The translations under genes and the position numbers were made by a program. A DNA stretch of 64,000 nt. It comes from an uncultured Bacilli bacterium (lineage in GTDB: Bacteria; Bacillota_I; Bacilli_A; RF39; UBA660). Where the stretch lies: positions 78,882 through 142,881 of the forward strand of contig CAJUMA010000003.1 in assembly GCA_910587065.1 (NCBI GenBank). Reading direction: 5' to 3'. The notes under the pieces are model-generated. The model made no database searches and was not told the origin of the DNA. It saw only the letters and a list, made by a program, of their open reading frames with translations. Positions 8,229 through 15,498 of the stretch are shown in pieces (positions within the stretch are counted from its first letter, which is position 1; each line of letters opens with the position of its first letter).

Positions 8229-9425
8229 ATGAAAAACATCAAGAAAAAGAAATTCGAAAAAAATAACTTTAATTTGCTAGAAGTAATCGTTATTACTCTA
8301 GCATTTTCATCTCTCTCAGGTATTATTACAGGTCTATTTTTCTATTTTAAAAATAACCGTAATTTAATTTTAGATAGGAATCTTTTAGATATAGTTGGGA
8401 CTTACAACAAAATAAGTGAAGATTTTTACGGGAACTTAGATAAAGAGAAACTTGCAACAAACGCTATTAATGGTATGATGTCCTCTTTAGATGAAACATA
8501 TACAGTTCATATGGATCAAAGCGATACTTCAAGTATGTCAGAAAAACTTGATGGAAAATATCATGGAGTAGGGATTTCTGTACAAAAAAAAGGAACAAAT
8601 ATTGAAGTTATAAATGTATATGATAAAACTCCTGCTTCGACCGCTGGTCTTAAAGTAGGGGATATATTAAAAAAAGTTAACGGCTATGAAATACTTGAAT
8701 CAGATCAACTGGAAAAAGTATCAAATATGATAAAAGAGCAAGACAAAGTAACCCTTGAAGTAAAAAGAGAAGAGGAGTTATTAACAATTGATATTGATGT
8801 AAAAACTATTGAATACCCCTCTGTAACTTCTAAAGTTTATGAGAAAAATAACAAGAAAATTGGATATATATATATATCAACGTTTTCTAAAACAGCATCT
8901 AAACAAGTAAAAGAGTCTTTAGAAACATTAGAGCAAGAGCAAATAGTATCACTAATTATAGATGTAAGAGGAAATACAGGGGGCTATTTAGATACGTGTG
9001 ATTCTATTTTAAATATGTTTATGAAAAAAGGAAATGTGTTATATTCAGTTGAGGCTAAAGATGGAAATAAACAGATTTATGATACAACAAATTCTTCAAG
9101 AATATATGATATCGTTGTTTTAGTTGACCGCGCCTCAGCATCAGCCTCAGAAATACTAGCAACTAGTCTAAAAGAAAGCTATGGGGCAATTCTTATTGGA
9201 ACAACAACTTTTGGAAAAGGACTAGTTCAACAAACCAATTTTTTAAGTGACAAATCAATGATTAAATATACAACAGCAAAATGGTTTACTCCTAAAGGAA
9301 ATTATGTAAACGAAATTGGTTACAAACCGGACATAGAAGTGAAATTAACTAAAGAATATGCATTAAATCCAAATGATGCTAATGATACTCAATTACAAAA
9401 AGCAATTGATGTTTTGTCAAAGTAA
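8229..9425 (+). CDS. S41 carboxy-terminal processing protease (CtpA/CtpB type) with PDZ domain
   Basis: The 398-residue protein has an N-terminal membrane anchor (about residues 17-40), a PDZ domain (about 105-190) and the S41 catalytic domain. The nucleophile is Ser at about residue 307 in RASASASEI and the general base is Lys at about 330 in TFGKGLVQQ; the GNTGGYL motif is also present. It would act outside the membrane or in the forespore-mother cell space. In Bacillus, CtpB cooperates with SpoIVB to activate pro-sigma-K processing. Here it sits directly upstream of spo0A, the position that spoIVB holds in Bacillus and Clostridium. It has its own promoter and AAGGAGA site. Confidence 0.88.
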   Translation: MKNIKKKKFEKNNFNLLEVIVITLAFSSLSGIITGLFFYFKNNRNLILDRNLLDIVGTYNKISEDFYGNLDKEKLATNAINGMMSSLDETYTVHMDQSDTSSMSEKLDGKYHGVGISVQKKGTNIEVINVYDKTPASTAGLKVGDILKKVNGYEILESDQLEKVSNMIKEQDKVTLEVKREEELLTIDIDVKTIEYPSVTSKVYEKNNKKIGYIYISTFSKTASKQVKESLETLEQEQIVSLIIDVRGNTGGYLDTCDSILNMFMKKGNVLYSVEAKDGNKQIYDTTNSSRIYDIVVLVDRASASASEILATSLKESYGAILIGTTTFGKGLVQQTNFLSDKSMIKYTTAKWFTPKGNYVNEIGYKPDIEVKLTKEYALNPNDANDTQLQKAIDVLSK

Positions 9426-9432
9426 GGAAAAC

Positions 9433-9441
9433 TTTGTCGAA
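9433..9441 (+). promoter_or_regulatory. 0A box, perfect match
   Basis: TTTGTCGAA matches the Spo0A binding consensus and lies 131 nt before the spo0A start, just after the protease stop. Together with the inverted site at 9484 it suggests autoregulation. Confidence 0.6.
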
Positions 9442-9483
9442 TTATACATTAAATTGTCTTATTGTTTACAAAATTTTACATCT

Positions 9484-9492
9484 CTCGACAAA
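9484..9492 (-). promoter_or_regulatory. 0A box, inverted, 8 of 9 matches
   Basis: On the minus strand this reads TTTGTCGAG. It lies 42 nt after the forward box and 31 nt before a TATAAT (9524-9529). Confidence 0.5.
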
Positions 9493-9523
9493 ACTTGCTA
9501 TTTCTATTTGTAAAACTTTATAC

Positions 9524-9529
9524 TATAAT
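9524..9529 (+). promoter_or_regulatory. -10 element of the spo0A promoter
   Basis: TATAAT lies 42 nt before the spo0A ATG. No -35 at proper spacing was found, as expected for an activator-dependent promoter. Confidence 0.45.
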
Positions 9530-9571
9530 GTTTTTAGCAGTCAAGAAATAATTAGAAAAAAGGGAGATTTT

Positions 9572-10309
9572 ATGGCAATTAAAACATTGGTGGTTGATGC
9601 AGATTCTAACCACACTAAGGAAGTTGTGAAGTATTCTGGAAGTTCTAGTAGTATTGAAGTAAGATGTGCAAAAACAAAAGAAGAAGCACTTAAATACATA
9701 AACGAATCAGATTGTATAATTATAAATATGTTACTTAATGGAATGGACTCTTATGATTTACTTAAACAAATAAGAGAAATAAGTGATGATAAAATAATTA
9801 TTGCAACAAGTGAATTTATATCAGCAGATATGATGAATAGTATTAGTAGCTATTCAATTAATTACTTTATTAAGAAACCTTTTGATGTAAGTACACTTGA
9901 AGAAATTATTGTTGCTTTATGCAAAAGAAGAAAATCATTTACTGTTTCTTCGGATTTAGATATTAAAGTTGAAATTACTAATTTATTACATAGCCTTGGT
10001 ATTCCTTCACATATAAAAGGATATTCTTATATTCGTGATGGTATTGAGATGCTTTACAAAGATTCCTCTTTGGTTGGTTCAATTACTAAAGAATTATATC
10101 CGAGTATTGCATCTACTTATGATACTACATCTTCAAGAGTAGAACGTGCAATTAGACATGCAATAGAAGTATCTTGGGTTAGAGGTGACTATAACCTTAT
10201 GGAAGAAATATTTGGAAATTCAATTGACTTTGATCGTAGTAAGCCAACTAATTCAGAATTTATAGTGACTTTAGCGGATAGATTAAAATTAAATGCAAAA
10301 TATGCATAA
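9572..10309 (+). CDS. spo0A: Spo0A-family response regulator with Asn at the phosphorylation site
   Basis: About 245 residues (Bacillus: 267). I start at ATG 9572, with AGGGAG 5 nt upstream, and not at the in-frame codon at 9434, which would add a non-homologous tail over the promoter. Residues 128-245 are a clear Spo0A effector domain: HSLGIPSHIKGYSYIR, then TSSRVERAIRHAIEVSW and KPTNSEF. The receiver domain (1-118) is damaged. The Bacillus pair Asp10-Asp11 is Ala10-Asp11 here, and the phosphoacceptor Asp56 aligns with Asn52 (CIIINMLLNGMD). The switch Thr (about 79) and Lys102 remain. DNA binding should be intact but aspartyl phosphorylation at that site should not. No kinase gene is nearby. 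Confidence 0.92.
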   Translation: MAIKTLVVDADSNHTKEVVKYSGSSSSIEVRCAKTKEEALKYINESDCIIINMLLNGMDSYDLLKQIREISDDKIIIATSEFISADMMNSISSYSINYFIKKPFDVSTLEEIIVALCKRRKSFTVSSDLDIKVEITNLLHSLGIPSHIKGYSYIRDGIEMLYKDSSLVGSITKELYPSIASTYDTTSSRVERAIRHAIEVSWVRGDYNLMEEIFGNSIDFDRSKPTNSEFIVTLADRLKLNAKYA

Positions 10310-10317
10310 TAAGTAAA

Positions 10318-10351
10318 AAAAATCCTCATATATATTTATAGGAGGATTTTT
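10318..10351 (+). promoter_or_regulatory. Hairpin that is both terminator-like and sequesters the Clp gene ribosome site
   Basis: AAAAATCCTC (10318-10327) pairs with GAGGATTTTT (10342-10351). The 3' arm contains most of the AGGAGG (10340-10345) that serves the ATG at 10354. The run of T residues makes it resemble a terminator for spo0A; as an RNA it would hide the ribosome site of the next gene. Confidence 0.5.
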
Positions 10352-10353
10352 AA

Positions 10354-12255
10354 ATGGAAAATAATATAAATGAACGTATTAGAGAAATTTTAGAATTTGC
10401 AGAACAAGAAATGTTAGAACTAAACCATCCCTATGTCGGAAGTGAGCACTTACTTCTAAGTTTACTTAAAAGTACTAAAACAGCCAAAATCTTGAATAAA
10501 TATAACTTGACATATGATAAATTTAAAAATGCACTTATTCGTATAATCGGGACTTCTAACATAAAAAGCACATATATTTTATATACCCCGTTACTAAAAT
10601 TAATAATTAAAAAAAGTGTTGAAAAGGCTAAAGATAGTGCTGATGGATTAACTCTTCTTAAAGAACTTTTAGCAAGTGATGATGGTATTGCCGTAAGGAT
10701 AATGATTGAGTTAAATATTGACTTAGATGGACTTTATGGAGAATTATTAAATACTCGTTCATACTTAGATGAAATTGGGACAAATTTAATGAATACATCT
10801 TTAGATTATCCTTTAATTGGACGTGAAAAAGAAATTAATAGTATGTTAGAAATACTACTTCGAAAAAATAAAAATAATCCAATTCTTGTGGGGGAAGCAG
10901 GAGTAGGAAAAACTGCGATTGTTTATGAACTTGCTAAAATGATTAAAGAAAAACGTGTTCCTGAGAATATCCAAGATAAAGAAATCTATATGCTTGACAT
11001 GGCCAGTATGCTTTCTAATACTAAATATCGTGGAGAATTTGAAACAAAGATGAATAATTTAATCAAAGAAGTTATAAACAAGGAAAATATAATATTATTT
11101 ATCGATGAAATTCACACTATTGTGAGGACTGGCGGTGGAGAAGGATCTTGTGATGCCGCAAATATTTTAAAGCCTTATTTAGCTAGTGATAAAATTAAAT
11201 TAATTGGAGCAACCACTTTAAAAGAATATGATGAATATATTAGTTCAGATTCAGCTCTATCAAGAAGATTTGCAAGAGTTTATATAAGTGAACCATCAGA
11301 AGAAGATACTAACAAAATACTTTTAGGAGTAAAAAGTATGTATGAAGAATATCATAAAGTTAAGATAGATAATAAGACTTTAAAAGATATCGTTTCTTTA
11401 TCAACCAAGTATATTACAACTAATCAAAATCCTGATAAATCACTTGAAGTTCTTGATTGCTTATTATCGCGAGTAAAATTAAGTAAATTTAAAGAGAATA
11501 ATCTTTACACTTTTAATGAATTTTTAAAGAATAAAGATTATAAAAAAGCCTTAGAAGTTAAAGCAAGTAGAACGAAAAAGATAACTTCCGAAGATATAAT
11601 ATCGGTAATTGAAAATCTAGCCAATATTAGAGTCTTAAATTTAAAAGATTACAAAAAATTAATAGATGTATTAGATAAAAAAATATATGGTCAAGATTTA
11701 ACTCGTTTAAAAGAACTATTAAAACCAAAATTTATTCATAACCGAGTTTTAGGATTCGAAATAAAAGGTCCTGTTTCTTCGGGTAAGAGATTTACTGCCG
11801 AAACTATTGCTGAGGCATTAGATTTTAATTTAATTGAACTTGATATGAAAGAATTTTCATCCTCAACTTCTATAAACCGCCTAATTGGTTCAGATCCCGG
11901 CTATGTAGGCTACAAAGAGGGAACTATTCTTGATAAGATAAAGTACAAACCTTATTCATTAATTCTTCTTAAGAATATAGAATATGCTTCAATTCCTGTT
12001 ATAGAACTATTTAATTCAATTATAGATAAAGGTTATTTAGTTGATAAGTTTAATAATAAAATAAACTTTAATTCTACAATAATAATAAAAACTAATAATG
12101 AAATGTGTTCACAAATAGGTTACAACGAAAAAGCCAAAGAAGATGATCAAATTATTTACTACAAAGACACTAAATCTTACAAATTTAATATGACTAATCT
12201 AGATTCAGAAAAAAACTATTCTAATTTACATACTTTAAAAGAATCTTGTTTATAA
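10354..12255 (+). CDS. Clp/Hsp100-type ATPase with inactive, shortened second AAA module
   Basis: The 633-residue protein has a Clp N-domain (residues 1-140, HPYVGSEHLLLSLL), an intact first AAA+ module (Walker A GEAGVGKTA at about 180, Walker B LFIDEIH at about 250, RRF arginine finger region) and a degenerate second module. In the second, Walker A reads GPVSSGKR (about 472) and Walker B has Lys540-Asn541 in place of Asp-Glu. The C-terminal end is cut short compared with ClpC/ClpB (about 810-860). It therefore is not a standard unfoldase; it may be an adaptor-like or regulatory Clp. A complete second module exists in ClpB at 59838. It directly follows spo0A. Confidence 0.8.
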   Translation: MENNINERIREILEFAEQEMLELNHPYVGSEHLLLSLLKSTKTAKILNKYNLTYDKFKNALIRIIGTSNIKSTYILYTPLLKLIIKKSVEKAKDSADGLTLLKELLASDDGIAVRIMIELNIDLDGLYGELLNTRSYLDEIGTNLMNTSLDYPLIGREKEINSMLEILLRKNKNNPILVGEAGVGKTAIVYELAKMIKEKRVPENIQDKEIYMLDMASMLSNTKYRGEFETKMNNLIKEVINKENIILFIDEIHTIVRTGGGEGSCDAANILKPYLASDKIKLIGATTLKEYDEYISSDSALSRRFARVYISEPSEEDTNKILLGVKSMYEEYHKVKIDNKTLKDIVSLSTKYITTNQNPDKSLEVLDCLLSRVKLSKFKENNLYTFNEFLKNKDYKKALEVKASRTKKITSEDIISVIENLANIRVLNLKDYKKLIDVLDKKIYGQDLTRLKELLKPKFIHNRVLGFEIKGPVSSGKRFTAETIAEALDFNLIELDMKEFSSSTSINRLIGSDPGYVGYKEGTILDKIKYKPYSLILLKNIEYASIPVIELFNSIIDKGYLVDKFNNKINFNSTIIIKTNNEMCSQIGYNEKAKEDDQIIYYKDTKSYKFNMTNLDSEKNYSNLHTLKESCL

Positions 12256-12300
12256 CACTCAAAATAATTGGTATAATACATGTAGAATAGAAGGGATTAT

Positions 12301-13167
12301 ATGAATAATGAGAATAAAAGGTTTAAGCAGATAAATCGTATAGCAACACCTATTCAAGTCTCCAAAGAGAGCCAGACATTAAATGAACCTATAAAAGAGA
12401 TTGAAAAAAAAGAATCGGAAACCATAAAGGGAAAAAAACAAACCAAAAAGCTAGAGAAAAAACAAATAAGTAAAGTTCAAATAATAGAAACTTTAATTGG
12501 TTTATTTATTATTGGAATAATTATTTCTTCTGCCTTTTTATTAATATCAATTAAAAATAAATCAAATAATTTAAAATATAATGATGCAACAACTATTAAA
12601 GTCGGAAGCGCAGGAATATTTTCCTTTGGTAGTGAAACTTTAAATGATTCTTTATATCTTAATGAAAATGAAAATTATCAAGTAGAAGATTTTACCCTTA
12701 AGAAAGTGGATAATACTCTTTATATTAATAATATAGCTGTTGCAACGAAAGAAAAATTCAGTTCCTCTGTTGGATTTGTTGATGATATATTATTGTTTAC
12801 GGGCAGCGATAATGAACTTAGAACAACTGTATTTTTTGCCTTTTCAAGTAAGGGAGAAAAAATATTAGAAATTTATGATATAGGGGATGCTAATGGAATG
12901 TTTTTAAATGATGAAGAGCCAGCCATTTATAATAGTAGTGAAGTCGTTTTATTGACTAGTAATGTTCTAAAAGACCAACTATTTGTGAATAATAATCCTA
13001 TAACAATATGTGATGAAGAAAAACTATTTGAAAACTCAATTGAAACAAGTAGGCTTGTTAATGTTAATTATGCCCTTGTTTATGAAGGAAAACATAAATT
13101 TAAATTAGAAAAAACTAATGAATTGACTTTAAAAGAATATATAAAAAATAATAATTACTGTAACTAA
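12301..13167 (+). CDS. Single-pass membrane protein, function unknown
   Basis: The 288-residue protein has a Lys/Glu-rich cytoplasmic region (residues 1-60), one membrane helix (about 62-84) and an outside domain of about 200 residues rich in Asn, Leu and beta-type patterns. No Cys pair or catalytic motif was seen apart from a late Cys. AGAAGGGA lies 7 nt before the ATG and a terminator follows. I do not recognise the family. Confidence 0.6.
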   Translation: MNNENKRFKQINRIATPIQVSKESQTLNEPIKEIEKKESETIKGKKQTKKLEKKQISKVQIIETLIGLFIIGIIISSAFLLISIKNKSNNLKYNDATTIKVGSAGIFSFGSETLNDSLYLNENENYQVEDFTLKKVDNTLYINNIAVATKEKFSSSVGFVDDILLFTGSDNELRTTVFFAFSSKGEKILEIYDIGDANGMFLNDEEPAIYNSSEVVLLTSNVLKDQLFVNNNPITICDEEKLFENSIETSRLVNVNYALVYEGKHKFKLEKTNELTLKEYIKNNNYCN

Positions 13168-13174
13168 TTAGATT

Positions 13175-13211
13175 AAAAAGTACATATATTTTAATATGTA
13201 CTTTTTCTTTT
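13175..13211 (+). terminator. Terminator upstream of the cysS leader
   Basis: AAAAAGTACATAT / ATATGTACTTTTT stem (13175-13187 with 13194-13206), 6-nt loop, then a T-rich run. Confidence 0.85.
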
Positions 13212-13230
13212 AAATAAAAGATATTTAGTA

Positions 13231-13236
13231 TATAAT
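13231..13236 (+). promoter_or_regulatory. -10 element of the cysS transcript
   Basis: TATAAT lies 22 nt before the leader peptide start at 13259 and 78 nt before cysS. The -35 is weak. Confidence 0.4.
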
Positions 13237-13258
13237 AATATATAAAGAAGGGATTTTT

Positions 13259-13288
13259 ATGAAATTACGATGTTGCTTATATAATTAA
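13259..13288 (+). CDS. Putative Cys-Cys leader peptide of cysS
   Basis: The nine-codon ORF reads MKLRCCLYN and has its own ribosome site (GAAGGGA, 13247-13253). It ends 26 nt before cysS. Two adjacent Cys codons directly ahead of the cysteinyl-tRNA synthetase gene suggest that ribosome stalling at low Cys-tRNA regulates cysS, probably at translation, since there is no terminator between them. Cys-rich leader ORFs of this kind are known in mycobacteria. The sequence TTTTTATGAAATTA recurs at both starts (leader and cysS), so a local duplication is an alternative origin. Confidence 0.55.
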   Translation: MKLRCCLYN

Positions 13289-13314
13289 ATAAAAAATGAA
13301 AGGAAAAAGTTTTT

Positions 13315-14709
13315 ATGAAATTATATAATACATTAACAAAAAAAATAGAAGAATTTATTCCCAATGAGGAAGGAAAAGTCAAAATATATACGTGTGGACC
13401 AACTGTTTATCATTATGCCCATATTGGAAATATGCGCAATTACATCGGCCATGATGTTTTAGTTAGGACTTTAAAATATCTTGGGTATGATGTAACTCGT
13501 GCTATGAACATTACTGATGTTGGACATTTAACAAGTGATTCTGATTCTGGCGAAGATAAGATGGAAGTTGCTAAAAAACGTGAAGGAAAAACAGCTTATG
13601 AAATAGCAGATTTTTATACAAAAGCATTTTTTAGTGATTTTGATGAATTAAATAATTTAAGACCCGATATAATCGAAAAAGCTACAGCTAACATTGACAT
13701 GTATATTAAAATGATTCAAAAATTATTAGACGAGGATATTGCCTACATCTCTGGTGGAAATGTCTACTTTGATATATCCCGTGTAAAAAACTATTATTGT
13801 CTAACAAATAATAGTCAAGAAGATAAGATGGTTGTTGGGGTAAGAGAAGGCGTTGATTTTGATAATAATAAAAGAAATCAAGCTGATTTTGCTCTATGGT
13901 TTACAACATCTAAATTTGAGAATCATGAAATGTTATGGGATTCACCATTCGGTACAGGTTACCCTGGTTGGCATATTGAATGTTCTGGTATTTCAATTAA
14001 ACATTTAGGGGAGTACTTAGATATTCATGGTGGTGGAGTTGATAACATTTTTCCTCATCATACAAATGAAATTGCCCAAAGTGAAGCCTATTTAGGACAC
14101 AAATGGTGTAATTATTGGTTTCATAATGAGCATTTATTAGATGATACTGGTAAAATGAGCAAATCTAATGGTGAATTTTTAACAGTATCTCTTTTAAAAG
14201 ATAAAGGATACGATCCAATAAGTTTTAGGTTCCTATGTTTAAATAGTCATTATCGCAAGCAATTACTATTTTCTTATGAAGCACTTAATCAAGCTGAAAC
14301 AACATTAAAAAAACTACGAAATAAGATTGCTAATATAAAAGATGATGGTAATTTTTGGGAAGAAGTATTTAAAAAATACACAGAATCCTTTAAGCTTGCT
14401 TTAGAACAAGATCTAAATACCGCAAATGCAATATCAATTCTTTATGATTTATTAAAAGATAATGAAGTAAACGGTCATACTAAATTAGAATTAATAAAAT
14501 CATTTGATCAAGTGCTAGCAGTAGAATTAATAAGGGAAAAAGTCGAAGTTGAAGCGAACGAAGATATTTTAAAATTAATCGAGGCAAGAAATGAAGCTAG
14601 GAAAAAGAAGGATTTTGAATTAGCAGACTCTATAAGAGATGATTTATATAAAAAAGGAATAGAATTGATTGACACAAGAGAAGGAACAACTTATAAAATA
14701 GTTGGTTAA
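13315..14709 (+). CDS. cysS: Cysteinyl-tRNA synthetase
   Basis: The 464-residue class I aminoacyl-tRNA synthetase charges tRNA-Cys in the cytoplasm. The N-terminal TCGPTVYHYAHIGN carries the zinc-ligand Cys and the HIGH-type motif, GYPGWHIECSGIS and HGGGVDNIFPHHTNE carry the other zinc ligands, and KMSKS is present as GKMSKSNGEF. Length is standard. AAAGGA lies upstream of the ATG. The gene lies behind a Cys-Cys leader ORF, unlike the T-box arrangement common in Bacilli. No downstream terminator is evident before the YugP-like gene, so they may be joined. Confidence 0.97.
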   Translation: MKLYNTLTKKIEEFIPNEEGKVKIYTCGPTVYHYAHIGNMRNYIGHDVLVRTLKYLGYDVTRAMNITDVGHLTSDSDSGEDKMEVAKKREGKTAYEIADFYTKAFFSDFDELNNLRPDIIEKATANIDMYIKMIQKLLDEDIAYISGGNVYFDISRVKNYYCLTNNSQEDKMVVGVREGVDFDNNKRNQADFALWFTTSKFENHEMLWDSPFGTGYPGWHIECSGISIKHLGEYLDIHGGGVDNIFPHHTNEIAQSEAYLGHKWCNYWFHNEHLLDDTGKMSKSNGEFLTVSLLKDKGYDPISFRFLCLNSHYRKQLLFSYEALNQAETTLKKLRNKIANIKDDGNFWEEVFKKYTESFKLALEQDLNTANAISILYDLLKDNEVNGHTKLELIKSFDQVLAVELIREKVEVEANEDILKLIEARNEARKKKDFELADSIRDDLYKKGIELIDTREGTTYKIVG

Positions 14710-14760
14710 TAATTAACACAAAATTCACAAATATGTGTTATATTGGAGATGGTGAAGAAA

Positions 14761-15429
14761 ATGGATATACTATTTATATACTTATTGCTATTAATAATTC
14801 CAGCCCTTGCTTCTTTTAATATTAATAGAAATTACCGAAAATACAAGGAAATATCTTTAGATAAAAAGCTAAGTGGATTTGAGGTTGCAAGAAAAATACT
14901 AGATGAGAATGGTCTTAATGATATTTACATTGTTGAAGTTCCCGGAAATTTAACTGATTGTTATGATCCAACAAGGAAGACAGTAAAATTAAGCACTGAT
15001 ATATTCCATGGAGAATCAATTGCAGCAGCAGCTGTTGCTGCTCATGAATGTGGACATGCTATACAAGACAAAGAAGGTTATTTTTGGATGATACTACGTA
15101 GCTTAATATTTCCAATTGTTTCTATTGCCAATAAGATTGCCTATGGAACCCTAATTTTTGGTTTTATTCTACAAGCATTTGATTTAATAATGATTTCTGT
15201 TATTTTAACTACGGCTAGTTTAGCCTTCCAATTAATAACATTACCAGTTGAATTTGATGCATCTAGAAGAGCTAACAATAATCTAGAAAAAATGGGTATA
15301 ATTGAAGAAATTGAATTAGATGGAACGAAACGTGTACTTAAAAGTGCAGCAATGACTTACGTAGCAGGAGTTTTAACAACTTTACTTCAAATGCTATATT
15401 ATTTAATGGCATTTAAAGATCATGATTAA
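14761..15429 (+). CDS. YugP-type membrane zinc metalloprotease
   Basis: About 222 residues. I start at ATG 14761, because GGTGA (14751-14755) lies 5-6 nt upstream; the in-frame TTG at 14743 is less likely. A membrane helix lies at the N-terminus, HECGH (residues 95-99) is the HExxH zinc site, and there are two to three more membrane segments (about 115-160 and 198-218). This arrangement matches the neutral zinc metallopeptidase family of Bacillus YugP. Its substrates are unknown. A terminator overlaps its stop codon. Confidence 0.85.
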   Translation: MDILFIYLLLLIIPALASFNINRNYRKYKEISLDKKLSGFEVARKILDENGLNDIYIVEVPGNLTDCYDPTRKTVKLSTDIFHGESIAAAAVAAHECGHAIQDKEGYFWMILRSLIFPIVSIANKIAYGTLIFGFILQAFDLIMISVILTTASLAFQLITLPVEFDASRRANNNLEKMGIIEEIELDGTKRVLKSAAMTYVAGVLTTLLQMLYYLMAFKDHD

Positions 15430-15455
15430 AGGATATATTTTATCCTTTTCTTTTT
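15428..15455 (+). terminator. Terminator after the YugP-like gene
   Basis: AAAGGATA / TATCCTTT stem (15428-15435 with 15441-15448), then TTCTTTTTATTTTTC. Confidence 0.75.
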
Positions 15456-15468
15456 ATTTTTCTTAAGT

Positions 15469-15474
15469 TATAAT
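15469..15474 (+). promoter_or_regulatory. -10 element of the 15499 gene
   Basis: TATAAT lies 24 nt before the chosen ATG. The short leader includes GGAGGG. Confidence 0.5.
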
Positions 15475-15498
15475 ATGTACTCGGAGGGAAGTGTAAAT

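Noticed and set aside
10354..12255. Second Clp gene as a simple pseudogene
   Set aside because: The frame is intact over 633 codons with perfect first-module motifs, so selective loss of the second module is more likely than random decay.
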